Shown piece by piece: positions 8,428 through 18,041 of a DNA stretch of 64,000 bases. The first letter of the stretch is position 1. Every line of letters starts with the position of its first letter. The translations under genes were made by a program, and so were the position numbers. Under the pieces are notes generated by a model. That model made no database searches. It worked only from the letters and a program-made list of their open reading frames with translations, and was not told the origin of the DNA. Origin of the DNA: Comamonas aquatica NBRC 14918 (GTDB taxonomy: Bacteria > Pseudomonadota > Gammaproteobacteria > Burkholderiales > Burkholderiaceae_C); NCBI RefSeq assembly GCF_000739875.1, contig NZ_BBJR01000024.1, positions 62,001-126,000 on the forward strand, read 5' to 3'.

Positions 8428-9393
8428 TTACTGCACGACCTGCGCGGCGCTCTTGACCAGGGCGTCGGACAGCTTGACGCCTTGCTTTTCGGCGGCGCCG
8501 GGGTTCACGAACAGTTCCATCTTGGTGCTGACTTCGGGCTTGATGCTGCCAGCGGCTTCACCCTTGAGGATGCGCGCCACCATGCGGCCGGTCTGTTCGC
8601 CCAGGTCGCGGTAGTTGATGCCATAGGCCGCCACGGCGCCGCGCTTGACGGAGTCGGTGTCCGAGGCCACCAGCGGGATCTTGGCGTCCTGGCCGACCTT
8701 GACCAGGGATTCGTAGGCCGACACCACGTTGTTGTCGGTGTTGGTGTAGATCACGTCGACCTTGCCGATCAGCGAGCGGGCCGCGCTGCCCACGTCCACG
8801 GAGCGGGGGGCGGCAGCTTCCACCAGGGTCATGCCCAGGCTGGGCAGCAGCTTTTGCAGTTCCTTGACCACGACCACGGAATTGGCTTCGCCGGGGTTGT
8901 AGACCATGCCCACGCGCTTGGCACCGGGCACGACCTGCTTGACCAGGTCCATCTGCTTGTCCAGGGCCAGCAGGTCGGACACGCCGGTCACATTGGTCTT
9001 GGAGGGTTCCCACGAAGCCACCAGCTTGGCGGCCACGGGGTCGGTCACGGCGGAGAACACCACGGGCACGGTCTTGGTGGAGGCCACCACAGCCTGGGCC
9101 GAGGGCGTGGCGATGGCCACGATGGCGTCGGGCTTGTCACCCACGAACTTGCGGGCGATCTGGGCGGCTGTGCCGGTGTTGCCTTGGGCGCTTTGGTACT
9201 GCCACTTCAGGTTCTTGCCGGCTTCGAAGCCGGCGTCCTTCAGTGCCGCCTGCACGCCATCACGCACGGCGTCCAGGGCAGGGTGCTCGACGATGGCCGT
9301 CACGGCCACGGATTTGTCCGCCGCATGGGCGCTGGTCATCGAAGCGATTGCCAATGCGATGGCACCCAGTGGTGCCCAAGACTTGAAGTTCAT
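8428..9393 (-). CDS. ABC transporter substrate-binding protein (TrpX/COG2984-like)
   Basis: A 321-residue periplasmic binding protein that delivers substrate to the adjacent permease. The start at 9393 is chosen because a GGAG ribosome site sits about 9 bases upstream and because it yields a clean Sec signal peptide (NFKSWAPLGAIALAIASMTSAHA, cleaved before ADKSV). The longer frame to 9486 adds Cys/His-rich residues that spoil the signal. The mature part has the two-lobed ABC_sub_bind fold, with motifs such as GMVYNPGEANSV and YTNTDNNVVSAYESL typical of COG2984. It is the first gene of the operon and is followed by a terminator, giving the usual excess of binding protein over membrane parts. 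Confidence 0.92.
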   Translation of the reverse strand: MNFKSWAPLGAIALAIASMTSAHAADKSVAVTAIVEHPALDAVRDGVQAALKDAGFEAGKNLKWQYQSAQGNTGTAAQIARKFVGDKPDAIVAIATPSAQAVVASTKTVPVVFSAVTDPVAAKLVASWEPSKTNVTGVSDLLALDKQMDLVKQVVPGAKRVGMVYNPGEANSVVVVKELQKLLPSLGMTLVEAAAPRSVDVGSAARSLIGKVDVIYTNTDNNVVSAYESLVKVGQDAKIPLVASDTDSVKRGAVAAYGINYRDLGEQTGRMVARILKGEAAGSIKPEVSTKMELFVNPGAAEKQGVKLSDALVKSAAQVVQ

Positions 9394-9617
9394 TGCTTTT
9401 TCTCCACCATTGTTATGAAGCCGATGCGGCCTGCAACATGCACATGCAAAGAACGGGCCAGCTGTGGCTGCTTTGCAGCCGATCAAGTCTATAGCAGCGG
9501 ATGTTGGCTCCCTGGGCTGTCACGCAGGTTGTGTGACAGTTTTCCTACATTGCACAATTTTGTTGCGCAATGTATCGATATGGTGCGTTTTGCATGAGGC
9601 TGGTGCGTTCTGCAATG

Positions 9618-9646
9618 AAAAAAGACTCGCCAAGCGAGTCTTTTTT
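9618..9646. terminator. Bidirectional intrinsic terminator
   Basis: A perfect inverted repeat, 9618-9630 against 9634-9646, with loop CAA. The stem core GACTCGC/GCGAGTC is flanked by six A and six T, so it works on both strands. It ends the ETF-QO transcript on the minus strand. Confidence 0.92.
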
Positions 9647-9668
9647 GCACGATGCATGCGGCCAGGGC

Positions 9669-11369
9669 TTACATACCGGAGTAGTTCGGGCCACCACCGC
9701 CTTCGGGCGTCACCCAGACGATGTTCTGCGTGGGGTCCTTGATGTCGCAGGTCTTGCAGTGCACGCAGTTCTGCGCATTGATCTGCAGGCGCTTGCCGCC
9801 ATCGGCCTCGTTGTCCACGAACTCGTAGACCCCAGCGGGGCAGTAGCGGCTTTCCGGTCCTGCGTACTTGGCCAGGTTGATGCTCACGGGCACCGAAGCG
9901 TCCTTGAGCGTCAGGTGGGCGGGCTGGTCCTCGCCGTGGTTGGTGTTGCTGATGAAGACGCTGGACAGGCGGTCAAAGGTCAGCTTGCCATCGGGCTTGG
10001 GGTATTCGATGGGCTGGCATTCGGCCGCCGGCTTGAGGTAGGCGTGGTCCGGCTTGTCGCGGTGCAGCGTCCAGGGGATGTTGCCCTTGAGCAGGAACTG
10101 CTCGACCCCGTTCATGACGGTGGCGGTGGACAGACCCTTCTTGAACCAGGCCTTGAAGTTGCGGGCCTTCCACAGTTCGTCGTAGAGCCAGCTGCTTTCA
10201 AACGCGGTTTCGTAGGCCGAGAGCACATCGCCCTGGCGGCCGGCCACGATGGCTTCATAGGCGGCTTCGGCCGCCAGCATGCCGGTCTTGATGGCGGCGT
10301 GGCTGCCCTTGATGCGCGACACGTTCAGGAAACCAGCATCGCAGCCCACCAGCGCACCGCCGGGGAACACGAACTTGGGCAGGCTCAGGATGCCGCCGGC
10401 CGTGATGGCGCGGGCGCCGTAGGAGATGCGCTTGGCCGGCTTGATGCCGTGGGCCTCGTCGCCTTCCAGGTAGTAGCGGATGTTGGGGTGGGTCTTCCAG
10501 CGCTGCATCTCCTCGAAGGGAGACAGGTAGGGGTTGGCGTAGTCCAGGCCGACCACATAACCCAGCGTGACTAGGTTGTCCTCAAGGTGGTACAAGAAGC
10601 CGCCGCCATAGGTCTTGCTGTCCATGGGCCAGCCGCCGGTGTGCAGGACCATGCCGGGCTTGTGGCGGGCAGGGTCGATTTCCCACAATTCCTTGATGCC
10701 GATGCCGTAGGTTTGCGGGTCCTTGTCGGCGTCCAGCTGGAACTTGGCGATCAGTTGCTTGCCCAGGTGGCCGCGAGCGCCTTCGGCAAAGATGGTGTAC
10801 TTGCCGTGCAGTTCCATGCCCAGCTGGAAGTCGCCCGTGGGCTCGCCGTCCTTGCCCACGCCCATGTTGCCGGTGGCCACCCCCTTGATGGAGCCATCGT
10901 CGTTGAACAGCACTTCGGCCGCTGCAAAGCCGGGGAAGATTTCCACGCCCAGGGCTTCGGCCTGGTCGGCCAGCCACTTGGTCACAAAGCCCAGGCGGAC
11001 GATGTAGTTGCCTTCGTTGTGGAAGCACTTGGGCAGCAGGAAGTTGGGGGTGCGCAGCGAGCTTTTCTCGCTCAGGAACACCATGGCGTCCTCGGTGACG
11101 GGCTGGTTCAAGGGCGCGCCCTTGGCCTTCCAATCAGGGATCAGTTCGCTCAGGGCGATCGGGTCCATGATGGCGCCCGACAGGGTGTGGGCACCGGGTT
11201 CGGAGCCCTTTTCCAGCACCACCACCGAGACATCCTGGCCCTTCTCGGCCGCCAGTTGCTTGAGGCGGATCGCCGTGGCCAGACCGCCAGGGCCTCCGCC
11301 CACGATCACGACGTCGTATTCCATGGCCTCGCGCGGGCCGTACTGGGCCAAGATTTCTTCGTTTGTCAT
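9669..11369 (-). CDS. Electron transfer flavoprotein-ubiquinone oxidoreductase
   Basis: A membrane-associated enzyme that takes electrons from reduced ETF (fed by acyl-CoA and other flavin dehydrogenases) and passes them to ubiquinone. The start at 11369 gives MTNEEILAQYGPREAM followed by the FAD dinucleotide fold VIVGGGPGGLATAI. The 41 extra upstream codons look unlike the family and are left out. The C-terminus has the [4Fe-4S] ferredoxin-like motif CVHCKTCDIKDP with a preceding Cys in YCPAGVYEF, as in known ETF-QO. The length of 566 residues is normal. No etfAB is in the window. It is divergent from the dctA transport gene, with 500 bases between them. Confidence 0.96.
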   Translation of the reverse strand: MTNEEILAQYGPREAMEYDVVIVGGGPGGLATAIRLKQLAAEKGQDVSVVVLEKGSEPGAHTLSGAIMDPIALSELIPDWKAKGAPLNQPVTEDAMVFLSEKSSLRTPNFLLPKCFHNEGNYIVRLGFVTKWLADQAEALGVEIFPGFAAAEVLFNDDGSIKGVATGNMGVGKDGEPTGDFQLGMELHGKYTIFAEGARGHLGKQLIAKFQLDADKDPQTYGIGIKELWEIDPARHKPGMVLHTGGWPMDSKTYGGGFLYHLEDNLVTLGYVVGLDYANPYLSPFEEMQRWKTHPNIRYYLEGDEAHGIKPAKRISYGARAITAGGILSLPKFVFPGGALVGCDAGFLNVSRIKGSHAAIKTGMLAAEAAYEAIVAGRQGDVLSAYETAFESSWLYDELWKARNFKAWFKKGLSTATVMNGVEQFLLKGNIPWTLHRDKPDHAYLKPAAECQPIEYPKPDGKLTFDRLSSVFISNTNHGEDQPAHLTLKDASVPVSINLAKYAGPESRYCPAGVYEFVDNEADGGKRLQINAQNCVHCKTCDIKDPTQNIVWVTPEGGGGPNYSGM

Positions 11370-11573
11370 CGGGGGTCTCTCTTGGATGGTGAAAATTTTT
11401 TCTTGCCGTCTGCGTGTCAAGGCGCACGGACCAAAACTGCGGCCGATTCTATGCGGTGCTTGGTGTGGATCCAACGTTCTGCGCCGGGGCACAGCGTTGG
11501 CAAACGACCGAAACCGGCCTTCCTGGCCTCAGATGTGACGCCTGGGTGACAGTGGCCGTCGCAGAAGGCGATG

Positions 11574-11620
11574 TTCGGAATTCCGAATGTGTGGCTCTGT
11601 GGATTGTTCGGAAATCCGTG
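11574..11620 (+). promoter_or_regulatory. Tandem dyads upstream of dctA, probable DctD enhancer sites
   Basis: A perfect 14-base palindrome TTCGGAATTCCGAA (11574-11587) is followed by a near copy TTCGGAAATCCGTG (11607-11620). The centres are 33 bp apart, about three helical turns, so both face the same side of the DNA. A partial third copy (TGCGGAAAT) follows near 11629. They lie 65-125 bp upstream of a -24/-12 promoter, where a sigma-54 activator binds. DctD, encoded two genes downstream, is the obvious candidate. Confidence 0.65.
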
Positions 11621-11655
11621 CGATTTTATGCGGAAATGTTTGCTTCTTATAAGCA

Positions 11656-11668
11656 AATCAATCACTTG
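11656..11668 (+). promoter_or_regulatory. IHF binding site between enhancer dyads and sigma-54 promoter
   Basis: AATCAATCACTTG matches the IHF consensus WATCAANNNNTTR at every fixed position. It lies between the tandem dyads and the -24/-12 element, the position where IHF bends DNA to bring an enhancer-bound activator to sigma-54 polymerase. Confidence 0.65.
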
Positions 11669-11683
11669 GCGTTGATTTTAGAG

Positions 11684-11700
11684 CTGGCACGGTCCCTGCG
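11684..11700 (+). promoter_or_regulatory. Sigma-54 (-24/-12) promoter of dctA
   Basis: CTGGCACGGTCCCTGCG fits the consensus YTGGCACGNNNNTTGCW with one mismatch. The essential GG (11686-11687) and GC (11698-11699) are separated by exactly 10 bases. Transcription would start near 11711, leaving a leader of about 160 bases before the dctA ATG. Confidence 0.78.
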
Positions 11701-11869
11701 AATGCAAGCGCAGGCCACAACGGTGGCTGTGTATGCACGGGAGACAAACCATGCCTGGCACCCAGGGGCTTGAGGCCCTGGGGCTGCAGGCGTGGGGCAA
11801 GGGCAGGGCCAAGCACTGCCGCCCCTGGGGCTGACTTGCACGCCCGACCAACAATCAACGGAAAACCGC

Positions 11870-13174
11870 ATGAAATTCAATCGTTTGACCACCCTGGTCC
11901 TGATGGCCATGGTGCTGGGTGTGCTGGTGGGCTATGCCTGCCACAGCTACGCTCCCAGTCCCGAAGCGGCTAAGGAGATCGCCAGCTACTTCAGCATCCT
12001 GACCGACATCTTCCTGCGCATGATCAAGATGATCATTGCGCCCCTGGTGTTTGCCACCCTGGTCGCAGGCCTGGCGGGCATGGGCGATGCCAAGGCCGTG
12101 GGCCGCATCGGCAGCCGTGCTCTGGGCTGGTTCATTGCGGCCTCGTTCTGCTCGCTGTTCATCGGTCTGGTGTTCTCCAACCTGCTGCAGCCTGGCCATG
12201 CCCTGAATGTGCCGCTGCCCGATTCGGCCGCTGGCCTGCAGCTCAAGACCTCGGCGCTGAACCTCAAGGACTTCATCACCCACGTCTTCCCGAAGAACAT
12301 CTTCGAGGCCATGGCCACCAACGAGGTACTGCAGATCCTGGTGTTTGCGCTGTTCTTCGGTGTGGCCCTGGGCCATCTGCACAGCCAGACCGCGCGTTCG
12401 CTGGTCAGCACCATGGAGGAGGTGGTCCACGTGATGCTCAAGGTCACCGACTACGTGATGCGCTTCGCCCCCGTGGGCGTGTTCGGCGCCGTGGCCGCCA
12501 CCATCACCGTCCAGGGTCTGGGCATGCTGTCGGTGTTCGGCAAGTTCATGCTGAGCTTCTACCTGGCCCTGGCCACGCTGTGGCTGCTGCTGGTGGTGGC
12601 CGGATATGTGGTGCTGGGCAAGGACATCTTCCGCCTGCTCAAGCTGATCCGCGGCCCGCTGCTGGTGGGCTTTTCCACGGCCAGCAGCGAGTCGACCTAT
12701 CCCAAGCTGATGGAACAGTTGGAGAAGTTCGGCGTCAAGCCGCGCGTCACGGGCTTTGTGCTGCCCCTGGGCTACTCGTTCAACCTCGATGGCTCCATGG
12801 TGTACACCACCTTCCTGGCGATCTTCATCGCCCAGGCCTACGGCATCGAGATGTCGCTGACGGCGCAGATCACCATGCTGCTGGTGCTCATGGTCTCCAG
12901 CAAGGGGATTGCTGGCGTACCGCGGGCCTCGCTGGTGGTGGTGGCCGCCGTGCTGCCCATGTTTGGCCTGCCCGAGGCCGGCATCCTGCTGATCCTGGGT
13001 ATTGACCACTTCCTGGACATGGGCCGCACCCTGACCAATGTGCTGGGCAATGCGATTGCCACCGCCGTCGTGGCCAAGTGGGAAAACGCCATCGACCCCG
13101 TGGATGCGGCCCTGGCCGAGCGCGAAGAGGTCCTGCCCGCACCGGGTGAGGACGGTGCGCCCCAGGCCGCCTGA
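11870..13174 (+). CDS. dctA: Dicarboxylate/amino acid:cation symporter, probable C4-dicarboxylate transporter DctA
   Basis: A 434-residue inner-membrane secondary transporter of the DAACS family. Its features are a serine-rich re-entrant loop (STASSESTYPKLM), a NLDGSMVY motif in a core helix, and the second hairpin SSKGIAGVPRAS, which together form the substrate and cation sites. The start at 11870 is chosen because the family N-terminus begins here. The upstream 26 codons lie in the leader of the sigma-54 promoter. The neighbours dctB and dctD and the sigma-54 promoter argue for C4-dicarboxylates (succinate, fumarate, malate) over glutamate. No FNR-type site was recognised in the upstream region. 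Confidence 0.9.
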   Translation: MKFNRLTTLVLMAMVLGVLVGYACHSYAPSPEAAKEIASYFSILTDIFLRMIKMIIAPLVFATLVAGLAGMGDAKAVGRIGSRALGWFIAASFCSLFIGLVFSNLLQPGHALNVPLPDSAAGLQLKTSALNLKDFITHVFPKNIFEAMATNEVLQILVFALFFGVALGHLHSQTARSLVSTMEEVVHVMLKVTDYVMRFAPVGVFGAVAATITVQGLGMLSVFGKFMLSFYLALATLWLLLVVAGYVVLGKDIFRLLKLIRGPLLVGFSTASSESTYPKLMEQLEKFGVKPRVTGFVLPLGYSFNLDGSMVYTTFLAIFIAQAYGIEMSLTAQITMLLVLMVSSKGIAGVPRASLVVVAAVLPMFGLPEAGILLILGIDHFLDMGRTLTNVLGNAIATAVVAKWENAIDPVDAALAEREEVLPAPGEDGAPQAA

Positions 13175-13245
13175 ACGACCACGTGGCCACTCAGGGCGGC
13201 GCCCCCGGCGCAGCGGCGGGCGCTGCTACCATTGCCGCACTCACC

Positions 13246-15113
13246 ATGCCAGTCCGCCGCCCGCTGCGCCAGCTCCTTCTGTTCCTGCTTTGGCTTGCCT
13301 TGACGGGGCTGAGCGGCTGGCTGGCGCTCCAACTGGCCCAGCGCGTGGGCATCGCCGAGCTGCGCGCCACCGGCATGCACCGCCTGGAGCTGTACGGCGC
13401 CAGCCTGCAGCGCGAGATCGGCAAATACGCCTTCCTGCCCGGGGTGCTGGAGCTGGAGGGTGACGTGCTGGATCTGCTGCAGGCCCCGGACACGCCGGGA
13501 CTGGCCGGCAAGGTCAACGCCTACCTGGAGCTGCTCAATGACCGCGCCGGCACGTTGAGCATCTATGTCATCACGACCCAGGGGCGCGTCGTGGCCGCCA
13601 GCAACTGGCGGCGCGCAGACAGCTATTTCGGCGAGAACCTCGCCTTCCGCCCCTATTTCCGCGATGCCCTGGACACCGGCAGCGGGCGTTTCTTCGGCAT
13701 CGGCACCACCCGCGGCGAACCCGGCTACTACCTGGCCACGGCCCTGGGCAACAGCCATCACACGGTGGGCGTGGCCGTGGTCAAGGTCAGCCTGGACCAG
13801 CTGGAGCAGTCCTGGTCCACGGTGGAAGCACCGGTGTTGGTCAGCGACGAGCATGGGGTGGTCATTCTCAGCTCGGTCAGCGACTGGAAGTTCCGCGCGC
13901 TGCTGCCGCTGGATGCTGCCATGCGCGAAGCCTTTGATGCCAGCCTGCAGTACAACCGCCGTCCCTTGCAGCCCTTGGGCCTGCAGTCCATGCGCGAGCT
14001 GGACCAGGGTGCCCGTTTGGTGCGGCTGCGTGGCGACGGTGCGACCACGGCCTCGGTCTACCCGGTGTCGGGCCGCTTCCTGGCGCAGTCGCGGCCGCTG
14101 TCCGGCACGCCCTGGACGCTGACCGTGCTGTCCCACTTGGAACAGGTGGACCAGATTGCCCAGAGCCGGGCCCTGGTCGCCGCCATCGGTGCGGCTTTTG
14201 TCGGCCTGTTGGGCCTGCTGTACAACGAGCGCCGCCGCCATCTGCGCGACCGTCTGGCCGCGCGCGAGGCCCTGCAGACCGCCCACGATGAGCTGGAGCG
14301 CAAGGTCACCCAGCGCACGGCCGACCTGTCCTCGGCCAACCAGCTGCTGCAAGACGAGGTGGCCGAGCGCATCCGCGCCGAAGCCACGTTGCGGGCCGCC
14401 CAGGACGAGCTGGTGCAGGCCGGCAAACTGGCCGTGATCGGCCAGCTGTCCACCGGCATCGCCCACGAACTCAACCAGCCGCTGACGGCCTTGCGCACCC
14501 TGTCGGGCAACAGCCAGCGTTTCCTGGAACGCGGGGACCTGGACACCACGCGCGTCAACCTGCAGCGTATGGCGCAACTGGCCGACCGTATGGGCCGCAT
14601 CACGGGCCAGCTGCGCAATTTCGCGCGCAAGTCCAGCGGCGCTCCGCAGGCGGTGCCGCTGTCGCGCGCGCTGGACAATGCCCTGTCGGTGCTCGAGCCG
14701 CGCGTGGCAGAGACCGGGGCCGAGATCCTGCGTCAGACCGATGGGGCCGACCCCGTGGCCTGGTGTGATGGCAACCGCATCGAACAGGTGCTGGTCAACC
14801 TCATCAACAATTCCCTGGACGCGATGCGCGGCCAGTCCGCACCGCAGCTGGAGCTGGCCTGCGCCGAGGTCGATGGCGCGGCCCTGGTGACCGTGCGCGA
14901 CCATGGCCCCGGCCTCAGCGAGGCCGCGCAGCAGCACCTGTTCCAGCCCTTTTTCACCACCAAGGAAGCTGGGGTGGGCCTGGGTCTGGGGCTGGCGCTG
15001 TCGGCCGGCATCGTGCGCGAATGCGGCGGCACGCTGACCGGCACCAACCACCCTGAGGGTGGTGCCGTCTTCACCCTGCGCCTGCCGCTGGCGCCTTCCC
15101 CTCCGCACATCCC

Positions 15114-15117
<4 letters not shown>
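13246..15117 (+). CDS. dctB: C4-dicarboxylate sensor histidine kinase DctB
   Basis: A membrane histidine kinase that senses periplasmic dicarboxylates and phosphorylates DctD. From the N-terminus: a membrane helix (QLLLFLLWLALTGLSGWLAL), a roughly 280-residue periplasmic double-Cache domain, a second helix (ALVAAIGAAFVGLLGLLY), a coiled coil, the phospho-His box TGIAHELNQPL, N box NLINNSLDAM, and ATP-binding glycines in DHGPGLSEA and GVGLGLGLAL. I chose the ATG at 13246. A GTG at 13183 would add 21 Ala/Gly residues just before the membrane helix. The gene follows dctA by 71 bases and overlaps dctD by 4, so the three are probably cotranscribed. Confidence 0.93.
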
Positions 15118-16445
<1,328 letters not shown>

Positions 16446-16601
16446 CGGCGCGCACGGCCTTGCGCGATTGCGATGGATAGCTCGGGGTGGCGGCTCAGTG
16501 GGGGCCGTGAGTGCTGGGCTGAGTGCCGCGTCACCCGGGATTAGGGTCTGCCGGTGGGGCGCGCAGTGGTTAAACGCTTTGGGATGTGGTGTTTGGAATG
16601 A

Positions 16602-16649
16602 AAAATGGCTCTAGTGATTATCCAATAAGCGCTAGATGCTATAAATTTT
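16602..16649. repeat. Dispersed 48-base intergenic repeat, copy 1
   Basis: This matches, base for base and without gaps, much of the copies at 39958-40005 and 49786-49832. Shared features are the flank AAA-TGGC, a central imperfect hairpin around TCCAATAAGCGC and the end GCTAT. It lies in the 275-base gap after dctD and holds no gene. The central stem is partly decayed in this copy. Confidence 0.6.
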
Positions 16650-16703
16650 TTCATCTTCCACGTGGCGTTGTGGATACCCCCGCTGGGTGCGGTGGTGGCG
16701 GGG

Positions 16704-16727
16704 CAGCCTCAGCCTCAGCCTCAGCCT
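16704..16727. repeat. Four tandem CAGCCT hexamers across a stop codon
   Basis: Four perfect head-to-tail hexamers, read as AGGCTG on the minus strand. The stop of the AhpD-like gene (16721-16723) falls in the array, and further in-frame TGA triplets recur every six bases. Gain or loss of units would therefore not change the protein. Confidence 0.85.
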
Positions 16728-17302
16728 GCGGTCCTGGGCTGGCGGCCCATGGTGAAGAACTCCGGGTTGGGCAGCATGTTGCTGAAGCTGGCCATGCGGT
16801 TGGACAGCCCGAAGAAGGCCGTGATCGCGGCAATGTCCCAGATGTCTTCGTCGTCCAGGCCGTGGGCGTGCAGCAGCGCAAAGTCCGCATCCTCGACTTC
16901 GTGGCTGCGCTGGCAGACCTTCATGGCGAAGTCCAGCATGGCGCGTTGGCGTGGCGTGATGTCGGCCTTGCGGTAGTTCACGGCCACCTGGTCGGCCAGC
17001 TGTGGCTGCTTTTCGTAAATGCGCAGGATGGCGCCGTGGGCCACCACGCAGTACAGGCACTGGTTGGCGGCGCTGGTGGCGGTGACGATCATCTCGCGCT
17101 CGCCCTTGGTCAGGCTGCCTTCCTCCTTGAGCATCAGCGCATCGTGGTAGGCAAAAAAGGCACGCCATTCGGCCGGCCGGCGGGCCAGGGCCAGGAAGAC
17201 ATTCGGAATGAAGCCGGCTTTGTCCTGCACCTGCAGGATGCGCTCGCGGATGTCCGCAGGCAGGCTGTTCAGGTCCGGGAAAGGGTAGCGTACCGCTGGC
17301 AT
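16721..17302 (-). CDS. AhpD-like peroxidase-related protein (carboxymuconolactone decarboxylase fold)
   Basis: A 193-residue all-helical protein of the CMD/AhpD superfamily, matching the uncharacterised peroxidase-related group. The redox motif CLYCVVAHG (Cys82, Cys85, His89) is the AhpD-type CxxC with proton-relay His. AhpD proteins regenerate peroxiredoxins. The substrate of this subgroup is not known to me. The start at 17302 has a GGAGA ribosome site about 10 bases upstream and fits the family N-terminus PAVRYPFPD. The longer frame to 17416 is Pro/Gly-rich and unlikely. The gene is divergent from the DUF6882-like gene. Confidence 0.85.
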   Translation of the reverse strand: MPAVRYPFPDLNSLPADIRERILQVQDKAGFIPNVFLALARRPAEWRAFFAYHDALMLKEEGSLTKGEREMIVTATSAANQCLYCVVAHGAILRIYEKQPQLADQVAVNYRKADITPRQRAMLDFAMKVCQRSHEVEDADFALLHAHGLDDEDIWDIAAITAFFGLSNRMASFSNMLPNPEFFTMGRQPRTAG

Positions 17303-17435
17303 GGTCAAGGTCTCCGTTGTTCTGGGAAGAGGGTAGGGCTGCGCACCGCCACCCTGCGGCGGCGGTGGCACGCCCAAGCCCAGCATAGCGAGAAGGGCGC
17401 CCCGCGTGCCTGACAATCATGCCTATTGCAAAAAG

Positions 17436-17939
17436 ATGGAATCTGGAATGAGTGACGCACACGAAGCAACCGATTGGGCGGCCTGGAGCCGCGAGGCGGT
17501 CGAGACCATGGTGGCCCGCAATGCGGAATGGCCACGTCAGTTTGGCCTGCAGGGCCACCCGGCCTACCGCTGGGATCTGGAGCGTGCGCTGCTGGTGTTT
17601 GAAGGACCATTGCACGAGGTGGTGGCCACCGCCTGCCTGGTGGGGACGACCAGCGAGCGCGAAGGCAGCTTTGTCTGGAGCTGGGCCAACGAGGCCATTC
17701 CCCCTGTGCACGGCCAGGCGTTGGAGGTGGTGCATGAATTCGGGCGTGACCACCATCTGGCACTTTTGACGACCCCGCGCATCCAGGGCGGCCGCCCGGA
17801 GGCGACCGAATGCCTGTGCATTGCCGGTCGCCTGCAGCGCGCGGTGGGCACGTTCATCGACCAGCAGGGCGATGTGGCCCTGTACTTCACCATCCTGCAC
17901 CTGCAGGTGGCTGTGGACGACGATCTGGCGCTGAACTGA
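17436..17939 (+). CDS. DUF6882-like protein of unknown function
   Basis: A soluble protein of 167 residues with no signal peptide or membrane segment. The GSFVWSWANEAIPP segment and the overall pattern resemble the DUF6882 family (typical motif W-x-W-A-N), whose function is unknown. I assign this from memory with moderate confidence. Three starts are possible (GTG 17406, ATG 17436, ATG 17448) and none has a clear ribosome site, so the N-terminus is uncertain. It is divergent from the AhpD-like gene and convergent with the metallo-hydrolase gene that ends at 18042. Confidence 0.7.
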   Translation: MESGMSDAHEATDWAAWSREAVETMVARNAEWPRQFGLQGHPAYRWDLERALLVFEGPLHEVVATACLVGTTSEREGSFVWSWANEAIPPVHGQALEVVHEFGRDHHLALLTTPRIQGGRPEATECLCIAGRLQRAVGTFIDQQGDVALYFTILHLQVAVDDDLALN

Positions 17940-18041
17940 GGGCACGGCCGAGTCCCGGCGCTGGTACCGTGCCTGCCACCGTGGAGCGTACCGTCCGGGC
18001 CCAGGCGGCTTGCCCTCAGCGCCAGGCCACTGGCGCGGCGG

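Noticed and set aside
12838-15108. A 756-codon minus-strand frame across dctA and dctB
   Set aside because: Low-complexity Gln/Arg/Gly product opposite two well-recognised genes. No ribosome site or family match.
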